A stretch of DNA of 64,000 bases. Origin: Auanema rhodensis. Taxonomy: Eukaryota; Nematoda; Chromadorea; Rhabditida; Rhabditidae. Shown in pieces: positions 1 through 11,614 of this stretch. Below the pieces are notes generated by a model. The model was not told where the DNA came from, searched no databases, and saw only the letters and a list, made by a program, of their open reading frames with translations. Where the stretch lies: the NCBI GenBank assembly GCA_964057225.1, contig OZ059899.1, positions 248,001-312,000 of the forward strand, written 5' to 3'. Position 1 is the first letter of the stretch, and the number at the start of each line of letters is the position of its first letter. Made by a program: the position numbers and the translations under genes.

Positions 1-76
1 CAATATCAATAAAAATTTGTTTTTAGACTAATATGGACATGGGAAATCTAATTTTAAAAACCGCATCTCTTTATCT

Positions 77-86
77 TTCACGTGAA
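77..86. other. 10-bp perfect palindrome with CACGTG core (first box)
   Basis: TTCACGTGAA is its own reverse complement and recurs once per monomer. The core CACGTG is the E-box/G-box hexamer bound by bHLH-type factors and, in plants, some bZIP factors. This copy of the box is broken in several recurring variants: CATGTG near 255, 783, 2368 and 3598; CGCGTG in the 43.5-49.1 kb block; CAAGTG near 52336 and 52864. It is therefore not strictly maintained. Protein binding is not shown by the sequence. Confidence 0.6.
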
Positions 87-108
87 GCGAGTTACATACC
101 AAGTGCAC

Positions 109-116
109 ATCACGTG
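109..116 (+). other. Second CACGTG box, ATCACGTG, near-invariant in the array
   Basis: The octamer fits RTCACRTG, the CDEI consensus bound by Cbf1 in budding-yeast centromeres, and it holds the general E-box/G-box core. It lies 32 bp (about three helical turns) from the first CACGTG. Reading the window, I found the core lost only as CAAGTG near 39697 and 41105. Those two copies sit at equivalent places in a doubled 8-mer, so they are probably one mutation. The right breakpoint of the inverted block falls exactly at the edge of this octamer. A yeast-like centromere is not implied: no CDEII/CDEIII arrangement is present. Confidence 0.5.
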
Positions 117-120
117 TACA

Positions 121-140
121 TTTAATTAGCATAAATTAAA
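121..140. other. AT-rich dyad able to form a short stem-loop
   Basis: TTTAATT (121-127) and AATTAAA (134-140) are reverse complements separated by a six-base loop, AGCATA. The element recurs in nearly every monomer, with occasional changes such as ACTAAA, ATCAAA or GTTAGC. Dyad symmetries of this sort are common in centromeric satellites that lack CENP-B boxes. Whether it extrudes in vivo cannot be seen here. Confidence 0.55.
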
Positions 141-160
141 GTTCACGTAAAATTCAAAGT

Positions 161-173
161 CATGGTTACCATG
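161..173. other. 13-bp dyad CATGGT-T-ACCATG
   Basis: Six-base arms CATGGT and ACCATG flank one central T, a near-perfect palindrome repeated once per monomer. Recurrent variants disrupt it: GTGGTTACC in many copies between 12 and 25 kb, CATGGCTACC in the doubled 5-mer (29380, 30260), CCATTAACC near 52074 and 52602, and CCACGAACC at 51193. It is clearly recognisable but less constrained than the CACGTG at 111-116. Confidence 0.55.
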
Positions 174-3100
174 CACCAATATCAATAAAAATTTGTTTTT
201 AGACTAATATGGACATGGGGAATCTAATTTTGAAAACCGCATCTCTTTATCTTTCATGTGAAGCGAGTTACATACCAAGTGCACATCACGTGTACATTTA
301 ATTAGCATAAATTAAAGTTCACGTAAATTTCAAAGTCATGGTTACCATGCACCAATATCAATAAAAATTTGTTTTTAGACTAATATCGACATGGGGAATC
401 TAATTTTGAAAACCGCATCTCTTTATCTTTCACGTGAAGCGAGTTACATACCAAGTGCACATCACGTGTACATTTAATTAGCATAAACTAAAGTTCACGT
501 AAATTTCAAAGTCATGGTTACCATGAACCAATATCAATAAAAATTTGTTTTTAGACTAATATGGACATGGGGAATCTAATTTTGAAAACCGCATCTCTTT
601 ATCTTTCACGTGAAGCGAGTTACATACCAAGTGCACATCACGTGTACATTTAATTAGCATAAATTAAAGTTCACGTAAAATTCAAAGTCATGGTTACCAT
701 GCACCAATATCAATAAAAATTTGTTTTTAGACTAATATGGACATGGGGAATCTAATTTTGAAAACCGCATCTCTTTATCTTTCATGTGAAGCGAGTTACA
801 TACCAAGTGCACATCACGTGTACATTTAATTAGCATAAATTAAAGTTCACGTAAATTTCAAAGTCATGGTTACCATGCACCAATATCAATAAAAATTTGT
901 TTTCAGACTAATATGGACATGGGGAATCTAATTTTGAAAACCGCATCTCTTTATCTTTCACGTGAAGCGAGTTACATACCAAGTGCACATCACGTGTACA
1001 TTTAATTAGCATAAATTAAAGTTCACGTAAATTTCAAAGTCATGGTTACCATGCACCAATATCAATTAAAATTTGTTTTTAGACTAATATCGACATGGGG
1101 AATCTAATTTTGAAAACCGCATCTCTTTATCTTTCACGTGAAGCGAGTTACATACCAAGTGCACATCACGTGTACATTTAATTAGCATAAACTAAAGTTC
1201 ACGTAAATTTCAAAGTCATGGTTACCATGAACCAATATCAATAAAAATTTGTTTTTAGACTAATATGGACATGGGGAATCTAATTTTGAAAACCGCATCT
1301 CTTTATCTTTCACGTGAAGCGAGTTACATACCAAGTGCACGTCACGTGTACATTTAATTAGCATAAATTAAAGTTCACGTAAATTTCAAAGTCATGGTTA
1401 CCATGAAGCAATATCAATAAAAATTTGTTTTTAGACTAATATGGACATGGGGAATCTAATTTTGAAAACCGCATCTCTTTATCTTTCACGTGAAGCGAGT
1501 TACATACCAAGTGCACATCACGTGTACATTTAATTAGCATAAATTAAAGTTCACGTAAAATTCAAAGTCATGGTTACCATGCACCAATATCAATAAGAAT
1601 TGGTTTTTAGACTAATATGGACATGGGGAATCTAATTTTGAAAACCGCATCTCTTTATCTTTCACGTGAAGCGAGTTACATACCAAGTGCACATCACGTG
1701 TACATTTAATTAGCATAAATTAAAGTTCACGTAAATTTCAAAGTCATGGTTACCATGCACCAATATCAATAAAAATTTGTTTTTAGACTAATATGGACAT
1801 GGGGAATCTAATTTTGAAAACCGCATCTCTTTATCTTTCACGTGAAGCGAGTTACATACCAAGTGCACATCACGTGTACATTTAATTAGCATAAATTAAA
1901 GTTCACGTAAATTTCAAAGTCATGGTTACCATGCACCAATATCAATAAAAATTTGTTTTTAGACTAATATGGACATGGGGAATCTAATTTTGAAAACCGC
2001 ATCTCTTTATCTTTCACGTGAAGCGAGTTACATACCAAGTGCACATCACGTGTACATTTAATTAGCATAAATTAAAGTTCACGTAAATTTCAAAGTCATG
2101 GTTACCATGAACCAATATCAATAAAAATTTGTTTTTAGACTAATATGGACATGGGAAATCTAATTTTAAAAACCGCATCTCTTTATCTTTCACGTGAAGC
2201 GAGTTACATACCAAGTGCACATCACGTGTACATTTAATTAGCATAAATTAAAGTTCACGTAAAATTCAAAGTCATGGTTACCATGCACCAATATCAATAA
2301 AAATTTGTTTTTAGACTAATATGGACATGGGGAATCTAATTTTGAAAACCGCATCTCTTTATCTTTCATGTGAAGCGAGTTACATACCAAGTGCACATCA
2401 CGTGTACATTTAATTAGCATAAATTAAAGTTCACGTAAAATTCAAAGTCATGGTTACCATGCACCAATATCAATAAAAATTTGTTTTTAGACTAATATGG
2501 ACATGGGGAATCTAATTTTGAAAACCGCATCTCTTTATCTTTCACGTGAAGCGAGTTACATACCAAGTGCACATCACGTGTACATTTAATTAGCATAAAC
2601 TAAAGTTCACGTAAATTTCAAAGTCATGGTTACCATGCACCAATATCAATAAAAATTTGTTTTTAGACTAATATGGACATGGGGAATCTAATTTTGAAAA
2701 CCGCATCTCTTTATCTTTCACGTGAAGCGAGTTACATACCAAGTGCACATCACGTGTACATTTAATTAGCATAAATTAAAGTTCACGTAAATTTCAAAGT
2801 CATGGTTACCATGAACCAATATCAATAAAAATTTGTTTTTAGACTAATATGGACATGGGAAATCTAATTTTAAAAACCGCATCTCTTTATCTTTCACGTG
2901 AAGCGAGTTACATACCAAGTGCACATCACGTGTACATTTAATTAGCATAAATTAAAGTTCACGTAAAATTCAAAGTCATGGTTACCATGCACCAATATCA
3001 ATAAAAATTTGTTTTTAGACTAATATGGACATGGGGAATCTAATTTTGAACCGCATCTCTTTATCTTTCATGTGAAGCGAGTTACATACCAAGTGCACAT

Positions 3101-4222
3101 CACGTGTACATTTAATTAGCATAAATTAAAGTTCACGTAAATTTCAAAGTCATGGTTACCATGCACCAATATCAATAAAAATTTGTTTTTAGACTAATAT
3201 GGACATGGGGAATCTAATTTTGAAAACCGCATCTCTTTATCTTTCACGTGAAGCGAGTTACATACCAAGTGCACATCACGTGTACATTTAATTAGCATAA
3301 ATTAAAGTTCACGTAAATTTCAAAGTCATGGTTACCATGAACCAATATCAATAAAAATTTGTTTTTAGACTAATATGGACATGGGAAATCTAATTTTAAA
3401 AACCGCATCTCTTTATCTTTCACGTGAAGCGAGTTACATACCAAGTGCATATCACGTGTACATTTAATTAGCATAAATTAAAGTTCACGTAAAATTCAAA
3501 GTCATGGTTACCATGCACCAATATCAATAAAAATTTGTTTTTAGACTAATATGGACATGGGGAATCTAATTTTGAAAACCGCATCTCTTTATCTTTCATG
3601 TGAAGCGAGTTACATACCAAGTGCACATCACGTGTACATTTAATTAGCATAAATTAAAGTTCACGTAAATTTCAAAGTCATGGTTACCATGCACCAATAT
3701 CAATAAAAATTTGTTTTTAGACTAATATCGACATGGGGAATCTAATTTTGAAAACCGCATCTCTTTATCTTGCACGTGAAGCGAGTTACATACCAAGTGC
3801 ACATCACGTGTACATTTAATTAGCATAAACTAAAGTTCACGTAAATTTCAAAGTCATGGTTACCATGAACCAATATCAATAAAAATTTGTTTTTAGACTA
3901 ATATGGACATGGGGAATCTAATTTTGAAAACCGCATCTCTTTATCTTTCACGTGAAGCGAGTTACATACCAAGTGCACATCACGTGTACATTTAATTAGC
4001 ATAAATTAAAGTTCACGTAAAATTCAAAGTCATGGTTACCATGCACCAATATCAATAAAAATTTGTTTTTAGACTAATATGGACATGGGGAATCTAATTT
4101 TGAAAACCGCATCTCTTTATCTTTCATGTGAAGCGAGTTACATACCAAGTGCACATCACGTGTACATTTAATTAGCATAAATTAAAGTTCACGTAAATTT
4201 CAAAGTCATGGTTACCATGCAC

Positions 4223-7200
4223 CAATATCAATAAAAATTTGTTTTCAGACTAATATGGACATGGGGAATCTAAATTTTGAAAACCGCATCTCTTTATCTT
4301 TCACGTGAAGCGAGTTACATACCAAGTGCACATCACGTGTACATTTAATTAGCATAAATTAAAGTTCACGTAAATTTCAAAGTCATGGTTACCATGCACC
4401 AATATCAATAAAAATTTGTTTTTAGACTAATATGGACATGGGGAATCTAATTTTGAAAACCGCATCTCTTTATCTTTCACGTGAAGCGAGTTACATACCA
4501 AGTGCACATCACGTGTACATTTAATTAGCATGAATTAAAGTTCACGTAAATTTCAAAGTCATGGTTACCATGCACCAATATCAATAAAAATTTGTTTTTA
4601 GACTAATATGGACATGGGGAATCTAATTTTGAAAACCGCATCTCTTTATCTTTCACGTGAAGCGAGTTACATACCAAGTGCACATCACGTGTACATTTAA
4701 TTAGCATAAATTAAAGTTCACGTAAATTTCAAAGTCATGGTTACCATGCACCAATATCAATAAAAATTTGTTTTTAGACTAATATGGACATGGGGAATCT
4801 AATTTTGAAAACCGCATCTCTTTATCTTTCACGTGAAGCGAGTTACATACCAAGTGCACATCACGTGTACATTTAATTAGCATAAATTAAAGTTCACGTA
4901 AATTTCAAAGTCATGGTTACCATGCACCAATATCAATAAAAATTTGTTTTTAGACTAATATGGACATGGGGAATCTAATTTTGAAAACCGCATCTCTTTA
5001 TCTTTCACGTGAAGCGAGTTACATACCAATTGCACATCACGTGTACATTTAATTAGCATAAATTAAAGTTCACGTAAATTTCAAAGTCATGGTTACCATG
5101 AACCAATATCAATAAAAATTTGTTTTTAGACTAATATGGACATGGGGAATCTAATTTTGAAAACCGCATCTCTTTATCTTTCACGTGAAGCGAGTTACAT
5201 ACCAAGTGCACATCACGTGTACATTTAATTAGCATAAATTAAAGTTCACGTAAATTTCAAAGTCATGGTTACCATGCACCAATATCAATAAAATTTGTTT
5301 TTAGACTAATATGGACATAGGGAATCTAATTTTGAAAACCGCATCTCTTTATCTTTCACGTGAAGCGAGTTACATACCAAGTGCACATCACGTGTACATT
5401 TAATTAGCATAAATTAAAGTTCACGTAAATTTCAAAGTCATGGTTACCATGCACCAATATCAATAAAAATTTGTTTTTAGACTAATATGGACATAGGGAA
5501 TCTAATTTTGAAAACCGCATCTCTTTATCTTTCACGTGAAGCGAGTTACATACCAAGTGCACATCACGTGTACATTTAATTAGCATAAATTAAAGTTCAC
5601 GTAAATTTCAAAGTCATGGTTACCATGCACCAATATCAATAAAATTTGTTTTTAGACTAATATGGACATAGGGAATCTAATTTTGAAAACCTCATCTCTT
5701 CATCTTTCACGTGAAGCGAGTTACATACCAAGTGCACATCACGTGTACATTTAATTAGCATAAATTGAAGTTCACGTAAATTTCAAAGTCATGGTTACCA
5801 TGAACCAATATCAATAAAAATTTGTTTTTAGACTAATACGGACATGGGGAATCTAATTTTGAAAACCGCATCTCTTTATCTTTCACGTGAAGCGAGTTAT
5901 ATACCAAGTGCACATCACGTGTACATTTAATTAGCATAAATTAAAGTTCACGTAAATTTCAAAGTCATGGTTACCATGAACCAATATCAATAAAAATTTG
6001 TTTTTAGACTAATATGGACATGGGAAATTTAATTTTGAAAACCGCATCTCTTTATCTTTCACGTGAAGCGAGTTACATACCAATTGCACATCACGTGTAC
6101 ATTTAATTAGCATAAATTAAAGTTCACGTAAATTTCAAAGTCATGGTTACCATGAACCAATATCAATAAAAATTTGTTTTTAGACTAATATGGACATGGG
6201 GAATCTAATTTTGAAAACCGCATCTCTTTATCTTTCACGTGAAGCGAGTTACATACCAAGTGCACATCACGTGTACATTTAATTAGCATAAATTAAAGTT
6301 CACGTAAATTTCAAAGTCATGGTTACCATGAACCAATATCAATAAAAATTTGTTTTTAGACTAATATGGACATGGGGAATCTAATTTTGAAAACCGCATC
6401 TCTTTATCTTTCACGTGAAGCGAGTTACATACCAAGTGCACATCACGTGTACATTTAATTAGCATAAATTAAAGTTCACGTAAATTTCAAAGTCATGGTT
6501 ACCATGAACCAATATCAATAAAAATTTGTTTTTAGACTAATATGGACATGGGAAATTTAATTTTGAAAACCGCATCTCTTTATCTTTCACGTGAAGCGAG
6601 TTACATACCAAGTGCACATCACGTGTACATTTAATTAGCATAAATTAAAGTTCACGTAAATTTCAAAGTCATGGTTACCATGCACCAATATCAATAAAAA
6701 TTTGTTTTTAGACTAATATGGACATGGGGAATCTAATTTTGAAAACCGCATCTCTTTATCTTTCACGTGAAGCGAGTTACATACCAAGTGCACATCACGT
6801 GTACATTTAATTAGCATAAATTAAAGTTCACGTAAATTTCAAAGTCATGGTTACCATGCACCAATATCAATGAAAAATTGTTTTTAGACTAATATGGACA
6901 TGGGGAATCTAATTTTGAAAACCGCATCTCTTTATCTTTCACGTGAAGCGAGTTACATACCAAGGGCACATCACGTGTACATTTAATTAGCATAAATTAA
7001 AGTTCACGTAAATTTCAAAGTCATGGTTAGCATGCACCAATATCAATAAAAATTTGTTTTTAGACTAATATGGACATAGGGAATCTAATTTTGAAAACCG
7101 CATCTCTTCATCTTTCACGTGAAGCGAGTTACATACCAAGTGCACATCACGTGTACATTTAATTAGCATAAATTGAAGTTCACGTAAATTTCAAAGTCAT

Positions 7201-7742
7201 GGTTACCATGAACCAATATCAATAAAAATTTGTTTTTAGACTAATAATGGACATGGGGAATCTAATTTTTAAAACCGCATCTCTTTATCTTTCACGTGAA
7301 GCGAGTTACATACCAAGTGCACATCACGTGTACATTTAATTAGCATAAATTAAAGTTCACGTAAATTTCAAAGTCATGGTTACCATGCACCAATATCAAT
7401 AAAAATTTGTTTTTAGACTAATATGGACATGGGGAATCTAATTTTGAAAACCGCATCTCTTTATCTTTCACGTGAAGCGAGTTACATACCAATTGCACAT
7501 CACGTGTACATTTAATTAGCATAAATTAAAGTTCACGTAAATTTCAAAGTCATGGTTACCATGAACCAATATCAATAAAAATTTGTTTTTAGACTAATAT
7601 GGACATGGGGAATCTAATTTTGAAAACCGCATCTCTTTATCTTTCACGTGAAGCGAGTTACATACCAAGTGCACATCACGTGTACATTTAATTAGCATAA
7701 ATTAAAGTTCACGTAAATTTCAAAGTCATGGTTACCATGAAC
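4223..7742 (+). repeat. Satellite with 6/8-monomer periodicity and length variants
   Basis: This stretch is ordinary satellite. A CAATTGCAC variant (usual CAAGTGCAC) lies at about 5027, 6081, 7490 and, just beyond, 8546. The gaps are 6, 8 and 6 monomers once the 1-bp indels near 5287, 5640 and 7246 are counted. A GACATAGGG variant clusters near 5317, 5493, 5668 and 7076. No gene or non-satellite sequence is present. Confidence 0.7.
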
Positions 7743-8798
7743 CAATATCAATAATAATTTGTTTTTAGACTAATATGGACATGGGGAATCTAATTTTGAA
7801 AACCGCATCTCTTTATCTTTCACGTGAAGCGAGTTACATACCAAGTGCACATCACGTGTACATTTAATAAGCATAAATTAAAGTTCACGTAAATTTCAAA
7901 GTCATGGTTACCATGCACCAATATCAATAAAAATTTGTTTTTAGACTAATATGGACATGATGAATCTAATTTTGAAAACCGCATCTCTTTATCTTTCACG
8001 TGAAGCGAGTTACATACCAAGTGCACATCACGTGTACATTTAATTAGCATAAATTAAAGTTCACGTAAATTTCAAAGTCATGGTTACCATGAACCAATAT
8101 CAATGAAAATTTGTTTTTAGACTAATATGGACATGGGGAATCAAATTTTGAAAACCGCATCTCTTTATCTTTCACGTGAAGCGAGTTACATACCAAGTGC
8201 ACATCACGTGTACATTTAATTAGCATGAATTAAAGTTCACGTAAATTTCAAAGTCATGGTTACCATGCACCAATATCAATAAAAAATTGTTTTTAGACTA
8301 ATATGGACATGGGGAATCTAATTTTGAAAACCGCATCTCTTTATCTTTCACGTGAAGCGAGTTACATACCAAGTGCACATCACGTGTACATTTAATTAGC
8401 ATAAATTAAAGTTCACGTAAATTTCAAAGTCATGGTTACCATGCACCAATATCAATAAAAATTTGTTTTTAGACTAATATGGACATGGGGAATCTAATTT
8501 TGAAAACCGCATCTCTTTATCTTTCACGTGAAGCGAGTTACATACCAATTGCACATCACGTGTACATTTAATTAGCATAAATTAAAGTTCACGTAAATTT
8601 CAAAGTCATGGTTACCATGAACCAATATCAATAAAAATTTGTTTTTAGACTAATATGGACATGGGGAATCTAATTTTGAAAACCGCATCTCTTTATCTTT
8701 CACGTGAAGCGAGTTACATACCAAGTGCACATCACGTGTACATTTAATTAGCATAAATTAAAGTTCACGTAAATTTCAAAGTCATGGTTACCATGAAC
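7743..8798 (+). repeat. Six-monomer higher-order unit
   Basis: The unit starts with a monomer carrying CAATAATAATTT and TAATAAGC. It is followed in order by a GATGAATC monomer, one with CAATGAAAA, ATCAAATTTTG and CATGAATT, one with CAATAAAAAATTG, a CAATTGCAC monomer and a plain one. The first marker recurs 1,056 bp later at 8799, exactly six monomers, with the same order of followers. Confidence 0.8.
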
Positions 8799-11614
8799 CA
8801 ATATCAATAATAATTTGTTTTTAGACTAATATGGACATGGGGAATCTAATTTTGAAAACCGCATCTCTTTATCTTTCACGTGAAGCGAGTTACATACCAA
8901 GTGCACATCACGTGTACATTTAATAAGCATAAATTAAAGTTCACGTAAATTTCAAAGTCATGGTTACCATGCACCAATATCAATAAAAATTTGTTTTTAG
9001 ACTAATATGGACATGATGAATCTAATTTTGAAAACCGCATCTCTTTATCTTTCACGTGAAGCGAGTTACATACCAAGTGCACATCACGTGTACATTTAAT
9101 TAGCATAAATTAAAGTTCACGTAAATTTCAAAGTCATGGTTACCATGAACCAATATCAATGAAAATTTGTTTTTAGACTAATATGGACATGGGGAATCAA
9201 ATTTTGAAAACCGCATCTCTTTATCTTTCACGTGAAGCGAGTTACATACCAAGTGCACATCACGTGTACATTTAATTAGCATGAATTAAAGTTCACGTAA
9301 ATTTCAAAGTCATGGTTACCATGCACCAATATCAATAAAAAATTGTTTTTAGACTAATATGGACATGGGGAATCTAATTTTGAAAACCGCATCTCTTTAT
9401 CTTTCACGTGAAGCGAGTTACATACCAAGTGCACATCACGTGTACATTTAATTAGCATAAATTAAAGTTCACGTAAATTTCAAAGTCATGGTTACCATGC
9501 ACCAATATCAATAAAAATTTGTTTGTAGACTAATATGGACATGGGGAATCTTAATTTGAAAACCGCATCTCTTTATCTTTCACGTGAAGCGAGTTACATA
9601 CCAAATGCACATCACGTGTACATTTAATTAGCATAAATCAAAGTTCACGTAAATTTCAAAGTCATGGTTACCATGAACCAATATCAATAAAAATTTGTTT
9701 TTAGACTAATATGGACATGAGGAATCTAATTATGAAAACCGCATCTCTTTATCTTTCACGTGAAGCGAGTTACATACCAAGTGCACATCACGTGTACATT
9801 TAATTAGCATAAATTAAAGTTCACGTAAATTTCAAAGTCATGGTTACCATGCACCAATATCAATAAAAATTTGTTTTTAGACTAATATGGACATGGGGAA
9901 TCTAATTTTGAAAACCGCATCTCTTTATCTTTCACGTGAAGCGAGTTACATACCAAGTGCACATCACGTGTACATTTAATTAGCATAAATTAAAGTTCAC
10001 GTAAATTTCAAAGTCATGGTTACCATGCACCAATATCAATAAAAATTTGTTTTTAGACTAATATGGACATGGGGAATCTTATTTTGAAAACCTCATCTCT
10101 TTATCTTTCACGTGAAGCGAGTTACATACCAAGTGCACATCACGTGTACATTTAATTAGCATAAATTAAAGTTCACGTAAATTTCAAAGTCATGGTTACC
10201 ATGAACCAATATCAATAATAATTTGTTTTTAGACTAATATGGACATGGGGAATCTAATTTTGAAAACCGCATCTCTTTATCTTTCACGTGAAGCGAGTTA
10301 CATACCAAGTGCACATCACGTGTACATTTAATAAGCATAAATTAAAGTTCACGTAAATTTCAAAGTCATGGTTACCATGCACCAATATCAATAAAAATTT
10401 GTTTTTAGACTAATATGGACATGATGAATCTAATTTTGAAAACCGCATCTCTTTATCTTTCACGTGAAGCGAGTTACATACCAAGTGCACATCACGTGTA
10501 CATTTAATTAGCATAAATTAAAGTTCACGTAAATTTCAAAGTCATGGTTACCATGAACCAATATCAATGAAAATTTGTTTTTAGACTAATATGGACATGG
10601 GGAATCAAATTTTGAAAACCGCATCTCTTTATCTTTCACGTGAAGCGAGTTACATACCAAGTGCACATCACGTGTACATTTAATTAGCATGAATTAAAGT
10701 TCACGTAAATTTCAAAGTCATGGTTACCATGCACCAATATCAATAAAAAATTGTTTTTAGACTAATATGGACATGGGGAATCTAATTTTGAAAACCGCAT
10801 CTCTTTATCTTTCACGTGAAGCGAGTTACATACCAAGTGCACATCACGTGTACATTTAATTAGCATAAATTAAAGTTCACGTAAATTTCAAAGTCATGGT
10901 TACCATGCACCAATATCAATAAAAATTTGTTTGTAGACTAATATGGACATGGGGAATCTTAATTTGAAAACCGCATCTCTTTATCTTTCACGTGAAGCGA
11001 GTTACATACCAAATGCACATCACGTGTACATTTAATTAGCATAAATCAAAGTTCACGTAAATTTCAAAGTCATGGTTACCATGAACCAATATCAATAAAA
11101 ATTTGTTTTTAGACTAATATGGACATGAGGAATCTAATTATGAAAACCGCATCTCTTTATCTTTCACGTGAAGCGAGTTACATACCAAGTGCACATCACG
11201 TGTACATTTAATTAGCATAAATTAAAGTTCACGTAAATTTCAAAGTCATGGTTACCATGCACCAATATCAATAAAAATTTGTTTTTAGACTAATATGGAC
11301 ATGGGGAATCTAATTTTGAAAACCGCATCTCTTTATCTTTCACGTGAAGCGAGTTACATACCAAGTGCACATCACGTGTACATTTAATTAGCATAAATTA
11401 AAGTTCACGTAAATTTCAAAGTCATGGTTACCATGCACCAATATCAATAAAAATTTGTTTTTAGACTAATATGGACATGGGGAATCTAATTTTGAAAACC
11501 GCATCTCTTTATCTTTCACGTGAAGCGAGTTACATACCAAGTGCACATCACGTGTACATTTAATTAGCATGAATTAAAGTTCACGTAAATTTCAAAGTCA
11601 TGGTTACCATGCAC
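8799..11614 (+). repeat. Eight-monomer higher-order unit in two tandem copies
   Basis: The copies are 8799-10206 and 10207-11614, 1,408 bp each. The first four monomers are those of the preceding 6-mer. They are followed by a monomer with GTTTGTAGAC and CTTAATTTG (9503 and 10911) and one with GAGGAATC and TTATGAAAACC (9679 and 11087). The final monomer differs between copies: the first has CTTATTTTG and CCTCATC, the second is plain with CATGAATT. Replacement of two monomers by four turned the 6-mer into an 8-mer. Confidence 0.8.

Larger units (their letters stand above)
1..176 (+). repeat. Representative 176-bp satellite monomer
   Basis: This is the first complete copy and defines the coordinates used in other entries. 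In order it holds an A/T-tract (about 8-25), a variable stretch (41-61) where most diagnostic substitutions lie, a 10-bp palindrome with CACGTG (77-86), GTGCAC (103-108), a second CACGTG (111-116), an AT-rich stem-loop-capable dyad (121-140), CACGTA (144-149) and a 13-bp dyad (161-173). This copy differs from the common form at GGGAAATC (usually GGGGAATC), ATTTTAAAAA (usually ATTTTGAAAA) and the stretch at 151-154. The common form has 31 C, 26 G and five CpG sites, so CpG is at about the expected frequency. The length matches a nucleosome plus linker, as in many centromeric satellites. The start point is arbitrary. Confidence 0.95.
1..4222 (+). repeat. Mixed higher-order zone with 3-, 4- and 12-monomer spacings
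   Basis: Variant monomers recur at whole-monomer spacings. A form with GGGAAATC, TTTTAAAAACC and AAAATTC starts at 1, 2113, 2817 and 3343 (12, 4 and 3 monomers apart; the last gap is 2 bp short because of the deletion near 3050). A form with CATGTGAAG occurs near 255, 783, 2368, 3068, 3598 and 4124. A form with ATCGACATGG followed by AACTAAAG occurs near 387, 1091 and 3729. The order of these forms is partly kept, so the zone looks like a small ancestral multimer reshuffled by unequal exchange. Confidence 0.75.

Noticed and set aside
109-116. Yeast-type point centromere (CDEI-CDEII-CDEIII)
   Set aside because: The octamer fits CDEI, but it is repeated every 176 bp, and no very AT-rich 78-86 bp CDEII or CDEIII (CCGAA core) follows.
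1-176. CENP-B box in the monomer
   Set aside because: The ATTCGTTTTTAGAC variant gives a TTCG start, but the downstream A and CGGG positions of the box are missing.
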